Assembly: GCA_044433645.1 (NCBI GenBank)
Contig: JAWXTK010000015.1
Coordinates: 1-55,104, forward strand
Length of the DNA stretch: 55,104 bases
Reading direction: 5' to 3'
DNA from: JAWXTK01 sp044433645
GTDB taxonomy: Bacteria; Bacteroidota; Bacteroidia; Bacteroidales; Rikenellaceae
Shown: positions 18,022 to 26,370 of the stretch, one piece after another
Position numbering within the stretch: position 1 is the first letter of the stretch
Layout of the letters: each line of letters starts with the position of its first letter
The notes under the pieces: generated by a model
The model's input: only the letters and a program-made list of their open reading frames with translations
What the model was told of the DNA's origin: nothing
Database searches by the model: none
Program-made: the position numbers and the translations under genes

Positions 18022-18414
18022 ATGTTAGCATCACAACTTAAAGAACATAACATATCACCTTCGGTTCATCGCTTAGCAATTTACGATTATATGCTAAATC
18101 ACTTGACTCACCCAAGCGTTGATAGTGTTTACAATGATCTGCAAGAAAATATGCCTACTTTGTCAAAAACAACAGTTTATAACACGCTTAAGCTTTTTGC
18201 CGAAAAAGGACTGGTGCAGAGCCTTACAATTTCAGACAAATGCGTAAGATTTGACTCAGACACCAGCTCACATGCCCACTTTCTTTGCGATTGTTGTGGC
18301 GAGCTTTACGACTTCCCTCGCGCAGAAGTTAATTTGAGCGATGATTTAGGATTTAAAATAGAAAAGACACAAATTTATTACAAGGGCACGTGCCCAAAAT
18401 GTTTAAAAAAATAA
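18022..18414 (+). CDS. perR: PerR-like peroxide-sensing Fur family repressor
   Basis: The start is set at ATG 18022 (130 aa); ATG 18010 is possible but lies inside the palindromic operator. The winged helix has TLSKTTVYNTLKLF. Counting from 18010, the PerR-type regulatory metal set is present: His34, Asp82, His88, His90 and Asp101. Asp101 is the position where PerR has Asp and Fur has Glu. The structural zinc site is C93-x-x-C96 with C128-x-x-C131. It likely represses peroxide defence genes until metal-catalysed oxidation releases it. It is followed by rubrerythrin, a classic PerR target. PerR rather than Fur is inferred from those residues and context. Confidence 0.85.
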   Translation: MLASQLKEHNISPSVHRLAIYDYMLNHLTHPSVDSVYNDLQENMPTLSKTTVYNTLKLFAEKGLVQSLTISDKCVRFDSDTSSHAHFLCDCCGELYDFPRAEVNLSDDLGFKIEKTQIYYKGTCPKCLKK

Positions 18415-18428
18415 AAGGAGAAAAGATT

Positions 18429-18977
18429 ATGAAAAAGAAATTTATTTGCACAGTATGTGGCTACGTACACGAGGGAGATGCAGCACCAGAAAGCTGTCCA
18501 CTTTGTAAACAAGGAGCTGACAAATTCAAAGAACTAGAAGACACATCTAAATTAGAATATGCTGACGAGCACCGTATCGGTGTAGCTCAAGGCCTTGATG
18601 CTGAGGTTGTTGAAGGCCTACAAGCTCACTTTAACGGAGAATGTACTGAGGTTGGTATGTATCTAGCAATGAGTCGTCAAGCTGACAGAGAAGGTTTCCC
18701 AGAAATAGCTGAGGCTTTCAAACGTTACGCATTTGAAGAAGCAGAACACGCTGCTAAATTCGCAGAACTACTTGGCGAAGTTGTTTGGGATACTAAAACA
18801 AATCTTGAAAAACGTATCGCAGCTGAGCACGGAGCATGTGACGATAAAAAACGTATTGCTACTCTAGCTAAAAAACTAGACTACGATGCAATTCACGACA
18901 CAGTTCACGAAATGGCTAAAGATGAGGCTCGTCACGGTAAAGGATTTGCTGGATTATATGAGCGTTATTTCAAATAG
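18429..18977 (+). CDS. rbr: Rubrerythrin (reverse-type, N-terminal rubredoxin domain)
   Basis: The true start is ATG 18429, placed after a clear AAAGGAG ribosome site, giving 182 aa. The rubredoxin-like domain comes first (C-x2-C in FICTVCGY, C-x2-C in ESCPLCKQ), then the ferritin-like diiron domain with NGECTEVGMYLAM, FEEAEHAAKF, and DEARHGKGF helices. This reversed domain order is usual in anaerobes. The enzyme reduces H2O2 to water with electrons from NAD(P)H or rubredoxin partners in the cytoplasm. It is co-transcribed with perR and ends at a terminator, supporting a peroxide-inducible unit. Confidence 0.95.
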   Translation: MKKKFICTVCGYVHEGDAAPESCPLCKQGADKFKELEDTSKLEYADEHRIGVAQGLDAEVVEGLQAHFNGECTEVGMYLAMSRQADREGFPEIAEAFKRYAFEEAEHAAKFAELLGEVVWDTKTNLEKRIAAEHGACDDKKRIATLAKKLDYDAIHDTVHEMAKDEARHGKGFAGLYERYFK

Positions 18978-18998
18978 GGGTTAGTTTTTTTATAGAAA

Positions 18999-19035
18999 GA
19001 AAGACGGCGACAAGATAATAGTTGCCGTCTTTTTT
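18999..19035 (+). terminator. Rho-independent terminator after rubrerythrin
   Basis: AGACGGCGAC (from 19002) pairs with GTTGCCGTCT (19021-19030), with one G-T pair, around a 9-base loop and then six T residues. Confidence 0.9.
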
Positions 19036-19044
19036 GCGTTTAAA

Positions 19045-19075
19045 TTTGTATATTACAGATATTTTTGTATTTTTG
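19045..19075 (+). promoter_or_regulatory. Promoter of the membrane AraC-type regulator
   Basis: TTTG (19045-19048) is followed after 19 bases by TATTTTTG (19068-19075); a second TATTTTTG overlaps upstream at 19060-19067. Confidence 0.65.
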
Positions 19076-19108
19076 TATTAACCCTTGCAATAAAATTTTA
19101 CGAAATTT

Positions 19109-20272
19109 ATGCTTTTATACGAGATTATTCCTTTGATGTGCTCATTTGCATTCTTGTTTACCTTGATTGCTGGCATTATCATTATTTATAGAGTCGCTGA
19201 ACCTACACACCAAAGACACATATTTTTGTGTATCCTTATTTTCTGGGTTATGCTTATGATGATTATGATACGTCGTCAGTTTCTTTCCCTCGAAGTGGGG
19301 GTAGTTTATTCTGGTTATATGAATAATCGCTTTGTATCGGCAGGCACGATAGGATTTCTAACTCTTATAGTCTATGGAGCATCTGTAATTTTTAACAAGA
19401 GATATAATTTTAAGAATTTTCTGCTGTTTATTTCCCCAGCTATTATCGCTTATATAGTTAATATCATCATAATTCAAACAGCTCATATCCCTGCTACACA
19501 TATTTATACTGATATAGAAAGTTTTAAAGCCAACATCGCTACCCCACCTGTGATTTCATTAATCATACTTCTCTCTATTCAGTTTTTATATGCGTGTTTC
19601 CTTACAATTAGCACCATACAAATAGTTCCCATATATAATAAATATATCAAAGAACACGAGTCCGAGGAAAGATATAGTATGTCGTGGCTATACGGCTACA
19701 CAACAGCCGTAATTATCATCGTAATTGCCTATTTCGTCACAGCCATACGAATCACATATTACACTCAAATTATCTATTCTGTCATTGCCAACATAGCATT
19801 TATCATTTTGATTGACTGTGTGCGTACGTTTAAGTTTTTCCCTAAATTTAATGAAATTCAAATCAAACTAACTCTTAGCAAGGGCTGGGTATTGATAGAG
19901 CCTGAGTGCGAGAAACCTAGTGGCCTTAGCCTTGAACAACTAGCAGACAGAGCTGTTAGAGTAAGAAGTTGGATAATAGCGACTAAACCCTATTCAGACC
20001 CTCATTTCTCGGTAAATGATCTATTAAAACAATTCCCCGAAATGAATAATCACGACGTAACAACTGCCCTAGCAGAGAGAGGACACACGTTCCAATCCTA
20101 TATTAGAGAACATAGAATCCTGGAAGCAATTACTCTAATTAAACAAGATAAAAACAAGGAATTACTATTTAAAGATATCTACTACAAAGTAGGTTTCAGT
20201 CATTATTCTTCCTTTGCGCGCGCCTTCACCTTAGTGACAGGCCAGTCACCCTCAAACTACACTGTGGATTAA
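19109..20272 (+). CDS. Membrane-bound AraC-type transcriptional regulator
   Basis: The 387-aa protein has about seven hydrophobic helices in its first 245 residues and a C-terminal AraC/HTH_18 domain. In the latter, SVNDLLKQFPEMNNHDV resembles the first HTH and FKDIYYKVGFSHYSSFARAF the second, ending GQSPSNY, the usual AraC tail. It probably senses a membrane or envelope signal and binds DNA from the membrane. It converges on the AI-2E-type transporter gene with a 4-base overlap. The ligand and target genes are unknown. Confidence 0.83.
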   Translation: MLLYEIIPLMCSFAFLFTLIAGIIIIYRVAEPTHQRHIFLCILIFWVMLMMIMIRRQFLSLEVGVVYSGYMNNRFVSAGTIGFLTLIVYGASVIFNKRYNFKNFLLFISPAIIAYIVNIIIIQTAHIPATHIYTDIESFKANIATPPVISLIILLSIQFLYACFLTISTIQIVPIYNKYIKEHESEERYSMSWLYGYTTAVIIIVIAYFVTAIRITYYTQIIYSVIANIAFIILIDCVRTFKFFPKFNEIQIKLTLSKGWVLIEPECEKPSGLSLEQLADRAVRVRSWIIATKPYSDPHFSVNDLLKQFPEMNNHDVTTALAERGHTFQSYIREHRILEAITLIKQDKNKELLFKDIYYKVGFSHYSSFARAFTLVTGQSPSNYTVD

Positions 20273-21363
20273 ATCTTATCAGTAAGTTTTCTAACCAGAG
20301 AAAAATTATAGAAAAATTCCTTAGCAAACACACGTATCACGGTATAAGAAGGAATAGCTAAAAGCATACCTAAAACTCCTGCCATGCTACCAGCTATGAG
20401 AATCACAATAAAAATTTCAAGTGGATGAGCCTTAACTCTATTTGAATAAAGCATGGGTTGCAACAAGAAATTATCTATGCCCTGAGCAAAGAAAATAGTA
20501 CACGCAATTATCACCGAGGTCATATAAATAGGCATATCAGCGATAGGATTCATAAATCCAAATAACACCCCAATCGCAGCGCCAATTAAAGGCCCTATAT
20601 AAGGAATCACATTAAGCACACCAACGATTATACCCATAAAAAATGCGTCCTGAGCACTAAGCCCAAACAGCATAGTGATGATAGATACTATAAACATCAT
20701 TATGCAACTTTCGGCCAGAATACCTGTAAAATATCTCACCAAAAGTTCAGTAACAGAGTCAAGAGCACGAGTAATATTCATCTCATATTTGGTTGGAAAC
20801 AGCGCAATAACCATAGTTTGAAACAATCCGTCCTCCTTTAAAAAGAAGAAAGTCACAAAACTTATAGAAAACAAAGCAATAGCCGTAGAAGTAATAAAAC
20901 TAAAGAACGAGCTAAAAACTGCGTTAACAGAGTCAATATTTAATATATCTGCAAGCTGCGTTGAGAGTGAATTTTGGAGCACTTCCACTGAGGCATTAAT
21001 ACCAAAACTATCTTTCAAAAAAGCCTGCAATGAGTCTATTGGAGCTCTAAACGAGCCAATAAGTGAGTCCATTTCAAGGCCAGAAATATCATTTAATTTT
21101 GCAAATATCATAGGAAAGAATACACCCACAAAAGTTAGCAAGCACAGCCAAATAGTTATTAGCGTAATTAAAGCAGCAGCCCATTTAGGCATTTTAAACT
21201 TCTTGGTTTTGAGGCTCATCAAAAATTTAACCTCAGGCTTACCTATGATTGCAAGTACAGCTGCAATTAAAATATAAGCCACAATATCGCTGAAAAACCA
21301 TACTAAGAAAGCTATAATCAGCGTCACTGCGCCACCTATAATATATCTAGTTAAGGTATTCAT
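20269..21363 (-). CDS. AI-2E/PerM family membrane transporter
   Basis: The 364-aa protein has roughly seven to eight membrane helices and the PerM/AI-2E exporter family pattern, including FLKEDGLF near residue 180 and GVLNVIPYIGPLIGA near 240. Named members export small molecules or ions; no substrate can be assigned. It is the last gene of the reverse-strand rsfS-ftsH-cdsA-psd group, 16 bases after psd. The ORF is full length and intact. Confidence 0.85.
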   Translation of the reverse strand: MNTLTRYIIGGAVTLIIAFLVWFFSDIVAYILIAAVLAIIGKPEVKFLMSLKTKKFKMPKWAAALITLITIWLCLLTFVGVFFPMIFAKLNDISGLEMDSLIGSFRAPIDSLQAFLKDSFGINASVEVLQNSLSTQLADILNIDSVNAVFSSFFSFITSTAIALFSISFVTFFFLKEDGLFQTMVIALFPTKYEMNITRALDSVTELLVRYFTGILAESCIMMFIVSIITMLFGLSAQDAFFMGIIVGVLNVIPYIGPLIGAAIGVLFGFMNPIADMPIYMTSVIIACTIFFAQGIDNFLLQPMLYSNRVKAHPLEIFIVILIAGSMAGVLGMLLAIPSYTVIRVFAKEFFYNFSLVRKLTDKI

Positions 21364-21379
21364 AATAAGTTAATTAAGA

Positions 21380-22033
21380 TTAATTAATTTTAGCTAACGG
21401 TGTTTGTGTTCCTCGGACTTTATCATCAATATTCACTAATATTTCACTATCCAAGGGCAAAAAGAAATCAATGCGCGAGCCAAACTTTATAAATCCAAAC
21501 TTGGTGTTCTGCTCAGCTCTCTCTCCCACTTTCACATAAGAGACTATGCGTCTAGCAACAAAACCTGCAATTTGGCGAAACAATATTTTTTTGCCTTTGT
21601 CTGTTGTAACAACCGTAGTCGTACGCTCGTTTTCTGTCGAAGATTTTGGATGCCACGCCACCAAGAATTTACCGTGATGATGTTTGAAATATTCTACTAC
21701 TCCAGAGACTGGATACCAGTTGACGTGCACATTGTACACCGACATAAACACAGATATTTGCATACATTCGCATTTAAGGTATTCATCCTCAAACACTTTC
21801 TCAATAGCAACAACTTTGCCATCGCACGAGCTATACACTAAGCTCTCGTCTGTGAGTAATTCGCGCTTAGGCTCACGAAAAAACCTAATGATAAAAAACA
21901 TTTTGACAAGGCAAAAAGCAGCTAGGAGTGAGCCCCACACAAGAGGCAAAAATACTAGCCCTAGCACAAGTATAGTTATAAAACAAATACACGCGATTGT
22001 GATTATTTTATATCCTTCTTTATTTATTTTCAT
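21380..22033 (-). CDS. psd: Phosphatidylserine decarboxylase (short, Asd-type)
   Basis: The 217-aa proenzyme has two N-terminal membrane helices (residues 9-48), and the self-cleavage site is Gly185-Ser186 in IKFGSRIDF. Cleavage there produces the small alpha subunit with a pyruvoyl group. It converts phosphatidylserine to phosphatidylethanolamine at the inner membrane. The neighbouring cdsA supplies CDP-diacylglycerol upstream in the pathway; the connecting phosphatidylserine synthase is not in this window. Length and motif match the short bacterial/archaeal class. Confidence 0.92.
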   Translation of the reverse strand: MKINKEGYKIITIACICFITILVLGLVFLPLVWGSLLAAFCLVKMFFIIRFFREPKRELLTDESLVYSSCDGKVVAIEKVFEDEYLKCECMQISVFMSVYNVHVNWYPVSGVVEYFKHHHGKFLVAWHPKSSTENERTTTVVTTDKGKKILFRQIAGFVARRIVSYVKVGERAEQNTKFGFIKFGSRIDFFLPLDSEILVNIDDKVRGTQTPLAKIN

Positions 22034-22062
22034 ACTTAAAAGATTGTAAAATTTGGGTTATT

Positions 22063-22872
22063 TTATGTAAAGATAATAAAATAAATTAAAGTTAACGGCG
22101 CTGAAATCAATAAAGCGTCAAATCTATCCAAAAATCCACCATGACCAGGGATAATACTGCCCGAATCCTTAACATCTACCGAGCGTTTAAACATACTCTC
22201 AATCAAATCTCCAGCTACCCCACTCACCGATATCACAACTCCTAAACCTGCGCCAAAGACAAGACTAAAGCCTTGAATATTAGCAAAATACATAGCTAAC
22301 GCAATAGTAAAGGCTACACCACCAAAAAATCCTTCCCAAGATTTTTTAGGCGACAAACGCTCAAATAATTTGCGTCGACCTATGCTCATACCCACTAAAT
22401 ATGCACCTACATCATTTGTCCACACCAAAATAAAATATCCAAGCGCAATCTTAAACATATATTCGCCCGAGAAAGCCGACAAATACATAAGCGAAATTGT
22501 GCCCAACGAGCAATAAACAACACCCGAAATGGTAGCACTAATATTAGCAACTGGGTTTTTGGTATTACGATATAGTTCAACTACAAAAGGCAATAAAAAT
22601 GCAGGCATAATCAAGACTAAGTACTTAATATCCAATATCTTAAGGAATACCATTGAATTCAATCCAAACACGATGAGCATTAACAAATACCCCCAAACTC
22701 TTTGAATTTTGGCCGTGCTGAGGGTAGAAATTTTATAAAATTCATATAGTGAGCCAAACGAAATAATCGCCAACATCAGCGAAAAACCATATTGGCACTT
22801 CATCATGCTAATCATGATAATAAGCAACACAGCCCCACTAAGAGTGCGAGTTAAAAGGCTTCTAAAGTTCAT
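22063..22872 (-). CDS. cdsA: Phosphatidate cytidylyltransferase
   Basis: The 269-aa integral membrane protein has about eight helices and the CDS signature near its end: GVAGDLIESMFKRS, then the segment KDSGSIIPGHGGFLDRFD (about residues 235-252), with catalytic acidic residues. It makes CDP-diacylglycerol from phosphatidic acid and CTP, the branch point for phospholipids. It lies 16 bases after ftsH and 29 bases before psd, consistent with one phospholipid-linked operon. Confidence 0.95.
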   Translation of the reverse strand: MNFRSLLTRTLSGAVLLIIMISMMKCQYGFSLMLAIISFGSLYEFYKISTLSTAKIQRVWGYLLMLIVFGLNSMVFLKILDIKYLVLIMPAFLLPFVVELYRNTKNPVANISATISGVVYCSLGTISLMYLSAFSGEYMFKIALGYFILVWTNDVGAYLVGMSIGRRKLFERLSPKKSWEGFFGGVAFTIALAMYFANIQGFSLVFGAGLGVVISVSGVAGDLIESMFKRSVDVKDSGSIIPGHGGFLDRFDALLISAPLTLIYFIIFT

Positions 22873-22888
22873 AATTAAGTTTCTTTTT

Positions 22889-24874
22889 TTAAGAAATTTG
22901 TTCTTGGTTAGGTTTTTCAGCTACATCTGTAACTACTTCTGCTACAACATCTTCCACTACTTCTACCTTGCTCGAAGGTCTTTTACCAAAGATTCTCTCC
23001 AAATCCTCAGTAAAGATAACTTCTTTTTCAAGCAACAGCTCGGCTAGTTTAATCATGCCTTCTTTATTCTCTGTAAGCACTTCTTCTGCCATAGCATACG
23101 CCTTGTCTATCAATGCTTTAGCCTCAAAATCTATCTCCTGAGCAGTTTTTTCAGAGTAAGGTTTAGTGAATCCCATATCGCTTTGACCCGACGAATCATA
23201 GTAGCTCAAGTTTCCAACTTTTGCGCTCATACCATAGTATGCCACCATAGCATAAGACTGTTTGGTTGCGCGCTCCAAGTCGTTAAGTGCACCCGTAGAA
23301 ATTGCACCAAAATTTAGTTTTTCGCTCACACGTCCTCCTAAAATCGAGGCAAGTTCATGCATAAGTTGTTCAGATGTAGTGATTTGTCTCTCTTCGGGCA
23401 AATACCATGCTGCGCCAAGTGCTTTTCCTCGTGGGATAATAGTCACTTTAATTAGTGGATTTGCGTGCTCTAGCATCCAACTAACCGTAGCGTGTCCAGC
23501 CTCATGATAAGCTATCGTGCGTTTTTCGCTATCAGTAATTATCTTATTTTTGCGCTCAAGTCCACCTATAATCCTATCTACTGCACTTAGGAAATCTTCC
23601 TTACCCACAGCTGTTTTATCGTGGCGGGCAGCTATCAGCGCTGCCTCATTACAAACATTTGCAATATCAGCTCCCGAGAACCCCGGAGTTTGTTTAGCTA
23701 AGAATTCTCTATCTAAATTATCCTCAAGTTTAAGTGTTTTTAAGTGCACCTCAAAAATCTCAGCTCTCTCTTTAACATCAGGCAAACCAACCTCAATCTG
23801 ACGGTCAAACCTACCTGCACGCATAAGTGCTTTATCCAAAATATCAGCACGGTTAGTGGCTGCCAAGATTATCACCCCAGCGTTAGTACCAAAGCCGTCC
23901 ATTTCCGTAAGCAGTTGATTTAGAGTATTTTCACGCTCATCATTTGACGAAAAACCTGCATTTTTACCACGCGCACGACCTATTGCATCTATCTCATCTA
24001 TAAACACAATACAAGGTGCTTTTTCTTTGGCTTGACGGAATAAATCTCTAACCCTCGAAGCTCCAACACCCACAAACATTTCTACAAAATCAGAACCACT
24101 AATTGAGAAAAATGGAACATCAGCCTCGCCAGCTACTGCCTTGGCCAACAATGTTTTACCCGTTCCTGGAGGGCCTACAAGCAGCGCACCTTTAGGAATT
24201 TTAGCGCCTAATTCTTTATATTTTTCAGATTTTCTAAGGAAGTCAACTATTTCCATAATCTCAACCTTAGCTTCCTCCAATCCTGCTACGTCTTTAAAAT
24301 TGATTTTAACCTTATTTTCTTTGTCAAAAACCTGAGCCTTCATTTTGCCGACGTTAAACACGCCACCACCGGCTCCTCCACCTCCACCTTTAGACATATT
24401 TCTCATTATAAGTATCCATATACCTATAATAATAACGAAAGGCAGCACCGAAAATAGTAAGTCCGAGAACATACTTTTTCTAGTTTTTACATTCAAAGGC
24501 ACTTTATATTGTGACTCAGTTTTTACTATATCTAATCTCTCCTCAAATAACTCAGGCGAGCTAATATTAAAATAAAATTGAGGTCCCGAGTCAGGAAGAT
24601 TCTCAAATTGTTTATCTTTTTTGAGTGAATCAAGGGCTGTTTTAGTCAAAAATACTTCGACAGATTCTTTATTAATCATATCAATTTTTTGAACCATACC
24701 CTTCTCTATCATGGGTTTTAACTCATCCCAGTTAGATTCTTTGCTTTGCTCAGAGCCTCCAAAAAAAGAAAAAGCAATAAGCACTAATGCAATCGCCCCA
24801 TACACCCAAATTATTTTAAACTTAGGTTTATTTCCACCCACGGGAGTCTTGGGTTTATTATTTAGTTTTGCCAT
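22889..24874 (-). CDS. ftsH: ATP-dependent membrane zinc protease FtsH
   Basis: The 661-aa protein has two N-terminal membrane helices (about 25-42 and 138-160) around a periplasmic segment. After a Gly-rich linker comes the AAA module, with Walker A GPPGTGKT near residue 238 and Walker B IVFIDEIDAIG. The protease follows, with the zinc motif H457-E-A-G-H461. It extracts and degrades membrane and short-lived cytoplasmic proteins. The C-terminal tail is acidic and Val-rich. It is 5 bases after rsfS, the conserved Bacteroidota order. Confidence 0.97.
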   Translation of the reverse strand: MAKLNNKPKTPVGGNKPKFKIIWVYGAIALVLIAFSFFGGSEQSKESNWDELKPMIEKGMVQKIDMINKESVEVFLTKTALDSLKKDKQFENLPDSGPQFYFNISSPELFEERLDIVKTESQYKVPLNVKTRKSMFSDLLFSVLPFVIIIGIWILIMRNMSKGGGGGAGGGVFNVGKMKAQVFDKENKVKINFKDVAGLEEAKVEIMEIVDFLRKSEKYKELGAKIPKGALLVGPPGTGKTLLAKAVAGEADVPFFSISGSDFVEMFVGVGASRVRDLFRQAKEKAPCIVFIDEIDAIGRARGKNAGFSSNDERENTLNQLLTEMDGFGTNAGVIILAATNRADILDKALMRAGRFDRQIEVGLPDVKERAEIFEVHLKTLKLEDNLDREFLAKQTPGFSGADIANVCNEAALIAARHDKTAVGKEDFLSAVDRIIGGLERKNKIITDSEKRTIAYHEAGHATVSWMLEHANPLIKVTIIPRGKALGAAWYLPEERQITTSEQLMHELASILGGRVSEKLNFGAISTGALNDLERATKQSYAMVAYYGMSAKVGNLSYYDSSGQSDMGFTKPYSEKTAQEIDFEAKALIDKAYAMAEEVLTENKEGMIKLAELLLEKEVIFTEDLERIFGKRPSSKVEVVEDVVAEVVTDVAEKPNQEQIS

Positions 24875-24879
24875 AAATT

Positions 24880-25230
24880 TTAGTACTCAAAATCATATTT
24901 AGTTGCTGGCGCATCAGCCCACAACTCCTCTAATTTATAAAAATCGCGAAGCTCAGTTTGGAAAATATGCACCATAACATCGCCATAATCCATAACCACC
25001 CAAAGGCTGTTAGTCATACCTTCAACTCGCCAAACTTTCTCGCCAGTTTTTTCTTTCACATCTTTGTCTACACCATCAGCAATCGCGCCAACTTGCACAG
25101 TTGAGTCAGCATTACAAATTACAAAATTCTTGCAAATAGCACCGTCAAACCCCGAAAGGTCTAAAGACACAACATTTTTACCTTTTTTATCTTCTATCGC
25201 ACCAACGATTGTTTCTAATAATTTACTCAT
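24880..25230 (-). CDS. rsfS: Ribosomal silencing factor RsfS
   Basis: The 116-aa protein is the RsfS/Iojap family: VVSLDLSGFDGAICKNFVI early, VWRVEGMTNSLWVVMDYGDVMVHIF centrally. It binds ribosomal protein uL14 and blocks subunit joining under starvation. It is the first gene of the reverse-strand operon with ftsH and cdsA. The start at 25230 follows the -7 box at 25267 by about 36 bases. Confidence 0.93.
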   Translation of the reverse strand: MSKLLETIVGAIEDKKGKNVVSLDLSGFDGAICKNFVICNADSTVQVGAIADGVDKDVKEKTGEKVWRVEGMTNSLWVVMDYGDVMVHIFQTELRDFYKLEELWADAPATKYDFEY

Positions 25231-25266
25231 ATATTAATTCAAATATTTTACAGATTTATAATCCTA

Positions 25267-25274
25267 CAAAGATA
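25267..25274 (-). promoter_or_regulatory. -7 element of the rsfS-ftsH-cdsA-psd operon
   Basis: TATCTTTG on the reverse strand (CAAAGATA on the plus strand) lies about 36 bases upstream of rsfS. Confidence 0.6.
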
Positions 25275-25342
25275 TAAATTTTTAACAAGATATAAAAATT
25301 TAAACGCCCAGAATTGAACATTTATTACATTTTACCCCTCAC

Positions 25343-26251
25343 TTACTTCAACCTAACATGTAGTTTGGGCGCAACTGCCAAAATAGTTTCCTTCAAGGCC
25401 ATTATCAGCGAGGCTTTGACATAAGTACGCCTTACGGCCAGAGAAATCTTGCGCGATGCTGCTCCCTTAGCCAACATTTTCACATATTTTCGTCTGTTGT
25501 CAGCTATGTAAGGCACTGCCATTTCGGGGATTACCGTCACCTTAGAAGTGGTGTCAACTATGCGCATAAGCGTCTCAAGCGATCCTCCCGAAAAAGAATA
25601 CGCGTTATAACCCTTGCGCGAGATTCCACACAGTTCAAGTATTTGGTCGGTGTAGGTGTGGCCATCGCCAAGCAGCAACAAATCCTTGATAGAAATATCC
25701 TCAAAACGTATATTTTTCCTATCATGCAGATTATTCATAGGCGAAATGTAGGCAAAAAATCTGTCGTTAAACAGCTCTTGCTCGGTTATAGATTTTGGCA
25801 ACGCCCCACCTGCCATTAGCGCTACATCCAACTCATCTTTATTAAGCGCAGCGATAATATCTTTGGGTTTCAACTCATGAACCACCAAATGAACTTTAGG
25901 ATATTTTCTAGTAAATTCGGGTATAAATTTAGGCATTAAATAAGGCGCAATCGTAGGCAAAACACCAAAGCGCAAAGTGCCCGACACCTCGCCATTAAAC
26001 TCGCTAACTGACTCTTTTACATAGTTATACGATTTTAATGCCTCGCGCGCATTAGCCACAACCATAGCTCCAACTTCTGTGGGAATTACTGGTTTCTTAC
26101 TCCTATCCAGCAGCACTACTCCAAGCTCTTGCTCTAGGTTTTTAATCTGCATACTAAGCGAAGGCTGAGTCACAAAACACTGCTCTGAGGCCAGCGAAAA
26201 ACTGCCACAATTCACCACTGCCACCAAATATTCTAATTGTACTATGGTCAT
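25343..26251 (-). CDS. OxyR-like LysR regulator lacking the peroxidatic cysteine
   Basis: The 302-aa protein has an N-terminal LysR HTH (residues 4-62, SLASEQCFVTQPSLSMQI) and an effector domain that aligns with OxyR through LLLLGDGH at 191-198. In E. coli OxyR the next residue is the peroxidatic Cys199; here it is Thr199 (H198-T199-Y200-T201-D202-Q203), while Cys208 is kept. Classical Cys199-Cys208 disulphide sensing is therefore not possible. It is divergent from rnr. It may sense another ligand or depend on other cysteines. LysR family is certain; an OxyR origin is likely, redox function doubtful. Confidence 0.85.
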   Translation of the reverse strand: MTIVQLEYLVAVVNCGSFSLASEQCFVTQPSLSMQIKNLEQELGVVLLDRSKKPVIPTEVGAMVVANAREALKSYNYVKESVSEFNGEVSGTLRFGVLPTIAPYLMPKFIPEFTRKYPKVHLVVHELKPKDIIAALNKDELDVALMAGGALPKSITEQELFNDRFFAYISPMNNLHDRKNIRFEDISIKDLLLLGDGHTYTDQILELCGISRKGYNAYSFSGGSLETLMRIVDTTSKVTVIPEMAVPYIADNRRKYVKMLAKGAASRKISLAVRRTYVKASLIMALKETILAVAPKLHVRLK

Positions 26252-26268
26252 AATCTTATAGTTTTTCG

Positions 26269-26276
26269 CAAAGTTA
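26269..26276 (-). promoter_or_regulatory. -7 element of the LysR regulator
   Basis: TAACTTTG on the reverse strand lies about 18 bases upstream of the LysR start. Confidence 0.5.
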
Positions 26277-26333
26277 TAAAAAAAATCTATAACATCAAAG
26301 CATAGCTTTAGCTCAAAAATTCATATATTGTAG

Positions 26334-26351
26334 TATATTTGAATATCTTTG
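26334..26351 (+). promoter_or_regulatory. Tandem -7 elements before rnr
   Basis: TATATTTG (26334-26341) and TATCTTTG (26344-26351) both fit TAnnTTTG; the second lies 19 bases before the rnr ATG. Confidence 0.55.
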
Positions 26352-26370
26352 CACTAAAATAAAAAAGAAT

